Below, piece after piece: positions 5,307-8,489 of a DNA stretch of 8,489 nt (position 1 is its first letter; every line of letters starts with the position of its first letter). Position numbers and translations under genes: made by a program. The stretch comes from Acidobacteria bacterium AH-259-L09 (GTDB lineage Bacteria; Acidobacteriota; UBA6911; RPQK01), in NCBI GenBank assembly GCA_027717875.1, contig JALLOL010000100.1:1-8489 (forward strand), read 5' to 3'. Under the pieces are notes generated by a model, which did no database searches, was not told the origin of the DNA, and saw nothing but the letters and a program-made list of their open reading frames with translations.

Positions 5307-5669
5307 TCTCTAAACCCATCTTTTGTGGTCGGGCCGGAAAGCACCATGGGATCTTACTGCCTGCCGAAAGAAGGATGTGAAAGCCTTCAATATCTATAAC
5401 GTCCGACTAATAAATCTATGAGGGAAATGAGTCGGAAAATCAAAAGTCCTCTACCTTCCGGGTAACGATCGCACATCCGGTCCAACACCCCAGAGTTGCG
5501 TCCTTGAAACTCAGGTCGCCCGTTGACGACAAAGATGCCATTATGTGAGCATTTGGCATGCTGCGTACTCGTTCAACGGAGAACCATCTTTACACATGGT
5601 CAAGGTCGATTCGCTGCAGCACTCTCTTAATCCACACTGGAACAAGAGTAGCCTAGCCAATCTCAAAGA
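5307..5669. other. Intergenic region upstream of darT
   Basis: This 360-base stretch separates the divergent small gene and darT. It contains a 7-bp inverted repeat, TCCGACT (5402-5408) and AGTCGGA (5430-5436), with a 21-base loop. TTGACG at 5523-5528 has no matching -10 at a usual distance. A minus-strand frame open from 5572 to 5387 has no start codon. I could not place the darT promoter. Confidence 0.4.
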
Positions 5670-6290
5670 ATGGACATCTACCACATCACACACGTCGACA
5701 ACCTTCCTAGTATCATCAGTCATGGATGTCTCTATTCAGACCGTCGACAGAGTGAAATTGAACCCAAGGTCGTGATTGGATTTGATCACATTAAGCAGCG
5801 CCGACTTCAGGAGATCACAGTAACCTGTCATGCAGGCACCTATGTTGGAGATTACGTTCCCTTCTACCTTTGTCCCAGGTCGGTCATGCTGTACGTTATC
5901 TCACGTGGGCATAGCGAACTAACTTACAGGGAGGGACAACGTAACATCATACATCTCGTTTCTACAGTAGCGACTGCTGTCGAAACTGCCCAGGATCGCC
6001 CGTGGGCCTACTCCGACGGCAACGCAGGAGCTTTTTACACGCGCTTTTACAACGACTTAGATAGAATAGACGAAGTGATAGACTGGGTCGCAGTCAATAA
6101 GACCTACTGGGCTGACCCAGCCGACAAAGATAAAAAGCAGGCGGAGTTCCTAGTACATGACCACTTCCCATGGACATGCTTCCATGAAATTGGTGTCTTG
6201 GACCAAGAAATACTTGATCGAGTGGAGACCATCATCGGCCAATCGTCCCACACTCCCAGAATAAGAGTCCGCCCGTCTTGGTATTATTAA
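5670..6290 (+). CDS. darT: DarT, DNA ADP-ribosyltransferase toxin
   Basis: DarT (DUF4433) uses NAD+ to attach ADP-ribose to a base in single-stranded DNA, thymidine in the best-studied members, blocking replication. The 206-residue protein is complete and close to family length. It opens with IYHITHVDNLPSIISHG, the NAD-binding start, followed by the I-KQRRLQEI stretch with Arg44 and Arg45 where the family has its functional arginine. Next come CHAGTYVGDYVPFYLCPRS, the N-A-G-A segment near 118-121, and KKQAEFLVHDHFPW with Glu159 in the position of the catalytic glutamate. It ends with the family's RPSWYY tail. The start at ATG 5670 fits homologues, though no good ribosome site precedes it. darG follows after 13 bases, so both are probably co-transcribed. 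Confidence 0.92.
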   Translation: MDIYHITHVDNLPSIISHGCLYSDRRQSEIEPKVVIGFDHIKQRRLQEITVTCHAGTYVGDYVPFYLCPRSVMLYVISRGHSELTYREGQRNIIHLVSTVATAVETAQDRPWAYSDGNAGAFYTRFYNDLDRIDEVIDWVAVNKTYWADPADKDKKQAEFLVHDHFPWTCFHEIGVLDQEILDRVETIIGQSSHTPRIRVRPSWYY

Positions 6291-6303
6291 GAAGAGGGCA
6301 ACT

Positions 6304-7353
6304 GTGATTAAGAAGGTTCGTGGCAATTTACTGGACGCCGACGTTGAGGCACTAGTGAACACTGTCAACACGGTCGGTGTCATGGGACGCGGCATAGCAT
6401 TGCAGTTTAAGCGAGCATTTCCGGAGAACTATAAGGCTTATCGGAAACTTTGCGAGAAGGGAAAATTGCAGACTGGTCAGGTCTTCACGTTTGACCTCAA
6501 TCGGTTTCAGAATCCGAAATACATCATCAACTTTCCAACCAAGCGTCACTGGAAAGGCAAGTCTAAGTTAGAATTTATTGAATCAGGTCTCAAAACGCTC
6601 GTCCAGGAAATCAATCGACTTGATATTAGGTCGATAGCCTTACCGCCCCTGGGAAGTGGGCTGGGTGGATTAAGCTGGAAAGAGGTCTACAACCGAATCG
6701 AGACTGCGCTTTCCACTTTAGATAATGTTAGCGTTTTGGTGTATGAACCGCATGGTGCCCCCAAGCCCTCTGAGATGCCAGATCGGACTATCCAGCCCCG
6801 AATGACTCCGGGCCGCGCCACTTTACTAGGGCTTATGAGAGTTTATCTTACACCACTAATGGATGACTCCATTACACTGTTGGAAATCCACAAACTCATG
6901 TACTTTATGCAAGCAGCCGGCGAACCTCTCCGATTAAATTATGTCAAAGGTGTCTATGGTCCGTACGCCAAGAATCTTCATCACGTTCTGGAGAGAATTG
7001 AAGGACACTTCATCGTAGGCTATGGTGACGGAACAGAAGCACCTGGAAAAGTTATTGAATATAAACCTGAGGCGATTGAATCTGCTGAGTCTTTGCTGGA
7101 TAGACGTGTGGAATCTCGCGCCCGCCTTGAAAGAATTGAAGAATTAATAAGGGGCTTCGAAACACCATACGGCATGGAGTTATTGTCAAGTGTTGATTGG
7201 GTCGCGAAACAGGAAAACCCAAAGGCCTGTAGTGACCCGGGGGCAGCTGTCAACGGTGTCCAATCATGGAGTCCCCGTAAAAAGAAAATGTTTAGCACCC
7301 ACCACATCCGAAGTGCCTGGGAACGGCTTCATCAGCAGGGGTGGTTCGGATAA
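6304..7353 (+). CDS. darG: DarG, macro-domain antitoxin
   Basis: DarG reverses and blocks DarT. Residues 1 to about 150 form a macro domain that removes ADP-ribose from DNA: GNLLDADVEALVNTVNTVG with Asn22, the VMGRGIALQFK loop, INFPTKRHW with Lys80 (the position of the catalytic lysine in the Thermus enzyme), and PPLGSGLGGLSW. A linker rich in proline (about 152-170) leads to a helical C-terminal domain (RATLLGLMRVYLTPLMDD, IHKLMYFMQAAGE, GVYGPYAKNLHHVLERI). In the family this domain binds DarT and mimics its DNA substrate. The 349-residue protein ends naturally (SAWERLHQQGWFG). The start is GTG at 6304, with AAGAGGG at 6292-6298. The stop lies only 30 bases from the right end of the 5.6-kb insertion. 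Confidence 0.93.
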   Translation: MIKKVRGNLLDADVEALVNTVNTVGVMGRGIALQFKRAFPENYKAYRKLCEKGKLQTGQVFTFDLNRFQNPKYIINFPTKRHWKGKSKLEFIESGLKTLVQEINRLDIRSIALPPLGSGLGGLSWKEVYNRIETALSTLDNVSVLVYEPHGAPKPSEMPDRTIQPRMTPGRATLLGLMRVYLTPLMDDSITLLEIHKLMYFMQAAGEPLRLNYVKGVYGPYAKNLHHVLERIEGHFIVGYGDGTEAPGKVIEYKPEAIESAESLLDRRVESRARLERIEELIRGFETPYGMELLSSVDWVAKQENPKACSDPGAAVNGVQSWSPRKKKMFSTHHIRSAWERLHQQGWFG

Positions 7354-7383
7354 GTTTTTTTACCGCCTCCTGGCCGATGGGGC

Positions 7384-7420
7384 TGAGAGAAGAACTCCGC
7401 ATCAAGGACGCACGCATGTG
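7384..7420 (+). repeat. 37-bp direct repeat, right copy
   Basis: It is identical to 1736-1772 and marks the right edge of the insertion and the point where the transposase resumes in frame. Confidence 0.95.
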
Positions 7421-8489
7421 TGGAATCGCGGCGCACAGACGGCCACGCTACGCTCCCACTGAACGCCTGGCGATTCTCGAAGTTCGCGCCGCGCGCGGCT
7501 GGTCGCTCAAACAAATAGCCGACGCTTTCCTGGTCACGCCGACAACGGTCGCATCGTGGTCGAAACGCGTTGATGAACTCGGCCCGAAAGCGCTCTTGCA
7601 GCTTCGAGAGCCGGTCAACCGATTTCCGGACTTCGTGCGCTACGTAGTGCAGCGATTGAAGACCCTTTGCCCCACGATGGGCAAGGTCAAGATCGCGCAG
7701 ACACTCGCACGTACCGGCTTGCACCTCAGCTCGACCACAGTGGGACGAATGCTGAAGGAACCGCCTCCTCCCCTACCCAAGCGAGTCGATGTTTCCACTG
7801 GCCGCTTGGTTACGGCGAAACGCCCCGACCATGTGTGGCACCTCGACCTGACGACCGTGCCAACCGTCTCGGGATTATGGGCGTCCTGGCTGCCGTTCGC
7901 CCTGCCTCAGTGCTGGCCCTTCTGCTGGTGAATCGCCGTCACAATCGACCATTATTCGCGACGGTTAATAGCTGTGGCCATGTTTTCCCAAAAGCCCGAC
8001 TCACTCGCTGTTCGCAGGTTTCTGGGAAGCGTCATTCGATGCACCGACTCGACGCCGAACTATCTTGTCTGCGACAAGGACAAGGTCTTCTGGTGTGAGG
8101 GGTTCAAACACTGGTGTCGGGGCAAGGACATCAGGCTCCGGTTTGGCGCCGTGGGCAAGCACGGCAGCATTGCCGTCGTGGAGCGCATCATCCGGACTCT
8201 CAAGGATGAATGCACTCGCCGGATCTTGGTTCCACAGACCCAAAGGGGATTCCGTCGTGAACTCGCATCCTTTCTGGAATGGTATAACGAGTATCGCCCT
8301 CACATGAGACTCGACGGCAGGACACCGAATGAGGTTTATTTCGGGCAACGTCCCGCCAATCGGCTTCCTCGCATCGAACCACGAAAACGCTGGCCTCGCG
8401 CATCCCTCTGCGCCAACCCTCATGCGCTCGTTGCCGGACAGCCTGGCGATCACTTCAACCTTGAAGTCAGTTACCATGGCGGACGCCGC
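7384..8489 (+). pseudogene. Transposase, C-terminal part with a nonsense codon (partial)
   Basis: The frame continues the protein begun at 1525. It has a helix-turn-helix segment (TERLAILEVRAARGWSLKQI, then FLVTPTTVASWSKR), a second helical part (FPDFVRYVVQRLKTLCPTMG), and the rve integrase core. The acidic triad is visible: Asp in WHLDLTTVP (7845-7847), Asp in LVCDKDK (8073-8075) and Glu in VVERIIRTLKDE (8181-8183). Exactly 35 residues lie between the last two, a DD35E enzyme as in IS3/IS481-like elements. At 7929-7931 TGA replaces the second Trp of a Cys-Trp-Trp run, with the same frame open on both sides; this is a nonsense mutation, not a frameshift. The gene runs past the window end, near its expected C-terminus. 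It is probably inactive. Confidence 0.85.

Larger units (their letters stand above)
1773..7383. mobile_element. 5.6-kb insertion inside the IS transposase gene
   Basis: The segment lies between two identical 37-bp copies of transposase sequence. Removing it with one copy recreates an uninterrupted transposase frame, so it entered an intact IS. It carries a secreted protein, a kinase fragment, replication remnants between palindrome clusters, a pair of unknown genes and darT-darG. No transposase, integrase or relaxase is visible inside. The ends show no convincing inverted repeats; the only resemblance is direct, a run of Ts followed by TTACCGCC near both ends (1784-1802 and about 7354-7370). 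It could be an integrated element, a recombination product of IS copies, or an assembly artefact. Confidence 0.6.

Noticed and set aside
5387..5572. Minus-strand frame with protein-like sequence (NGRPEFQGRNSGVLDRMCDR)
   Set aside because: There is no start codon, no ribosome site and no recognised family. It is too short to call, though a gene remnant cannot be excluded.
5545..5775. Plus-strand ORF upstream of and overlapping darT
   Set aside because: It overlaps the darT start in another frame, has no ribosome site and no family resemblance.
7929..7931. TGA read as tryptophan (recoded genome)
   Set aside because: TGA ends other convincing genes here, such as the secreted protein, and TGG encodes the conserved tryptophans elsewhere. 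A single nonsense mutation is simpler.

Overview
The window looks like an accessory, heavily rearranged region of an environmental bacterium. The transposase type, the Hanks-type kinase fragment and the small paired genes at 4493-5240 are ones I associate with Planctomycetota and similar metagenomic lineages, but nothing here fixes the taxon. Several genes are truncated or broken. Either the region is decaying or the assembly carries indel errors; the intact DUF932 frame, darT and darG argue against errors everywhere.

Layout. Positions 5-252 hold a short deletion derivative of an insertion sequence (IS) sitting inside an XRE-type helix-turn-helix gene, whose 3' part follows (to 526). A minus-strand DUF932 gene (704-1434) ends at a strong UUCG-tetraloop terminator and has lost its 5' end to a second, related IS that begins at about 1435. 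The DD35E transposase of that IS starts at 1525 and is cut at 1772. It resumes at 7384 and runs off the window end at 8489.

The cut is a 5.6-kb insertion (about 1773-7383) flanked by identical 37-bp direct repeats (1736-1772 and 7384-7420). Collapsing one repeat restores the transposase reading frame. The insertion carries, left to right: a secreted protein of unknown function with a good sigma70-type promoter; about 600 bp without a gene but with short repeats; a broken Ser/Thr kinase fragment on the minus strand; a small doubtful ORF; a cluster of phased TTTCTACGTAGAAA-type palindromes; remnants of a phage-type replication initiator and a primase zinc finger; a second palindrome cluster; two overlapping minus-strand genes of unknown function; and a complete darT-darG toxin-antitoxin operon at the right edge. 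I found no integrase or transposase encoded inside the insertion.

Working together: darT and darG form the only complete system recognised, a DNA ADP-ribosylating toxin with its macro-domain antitoxin, known to act in phage defence. The most unusual structures are the 37-bp direct repeats, which suggest an undescribed mode of integration, and the phased palindrome arrays that bracket the replication remnants and lie where two convergent genes lose their ends.
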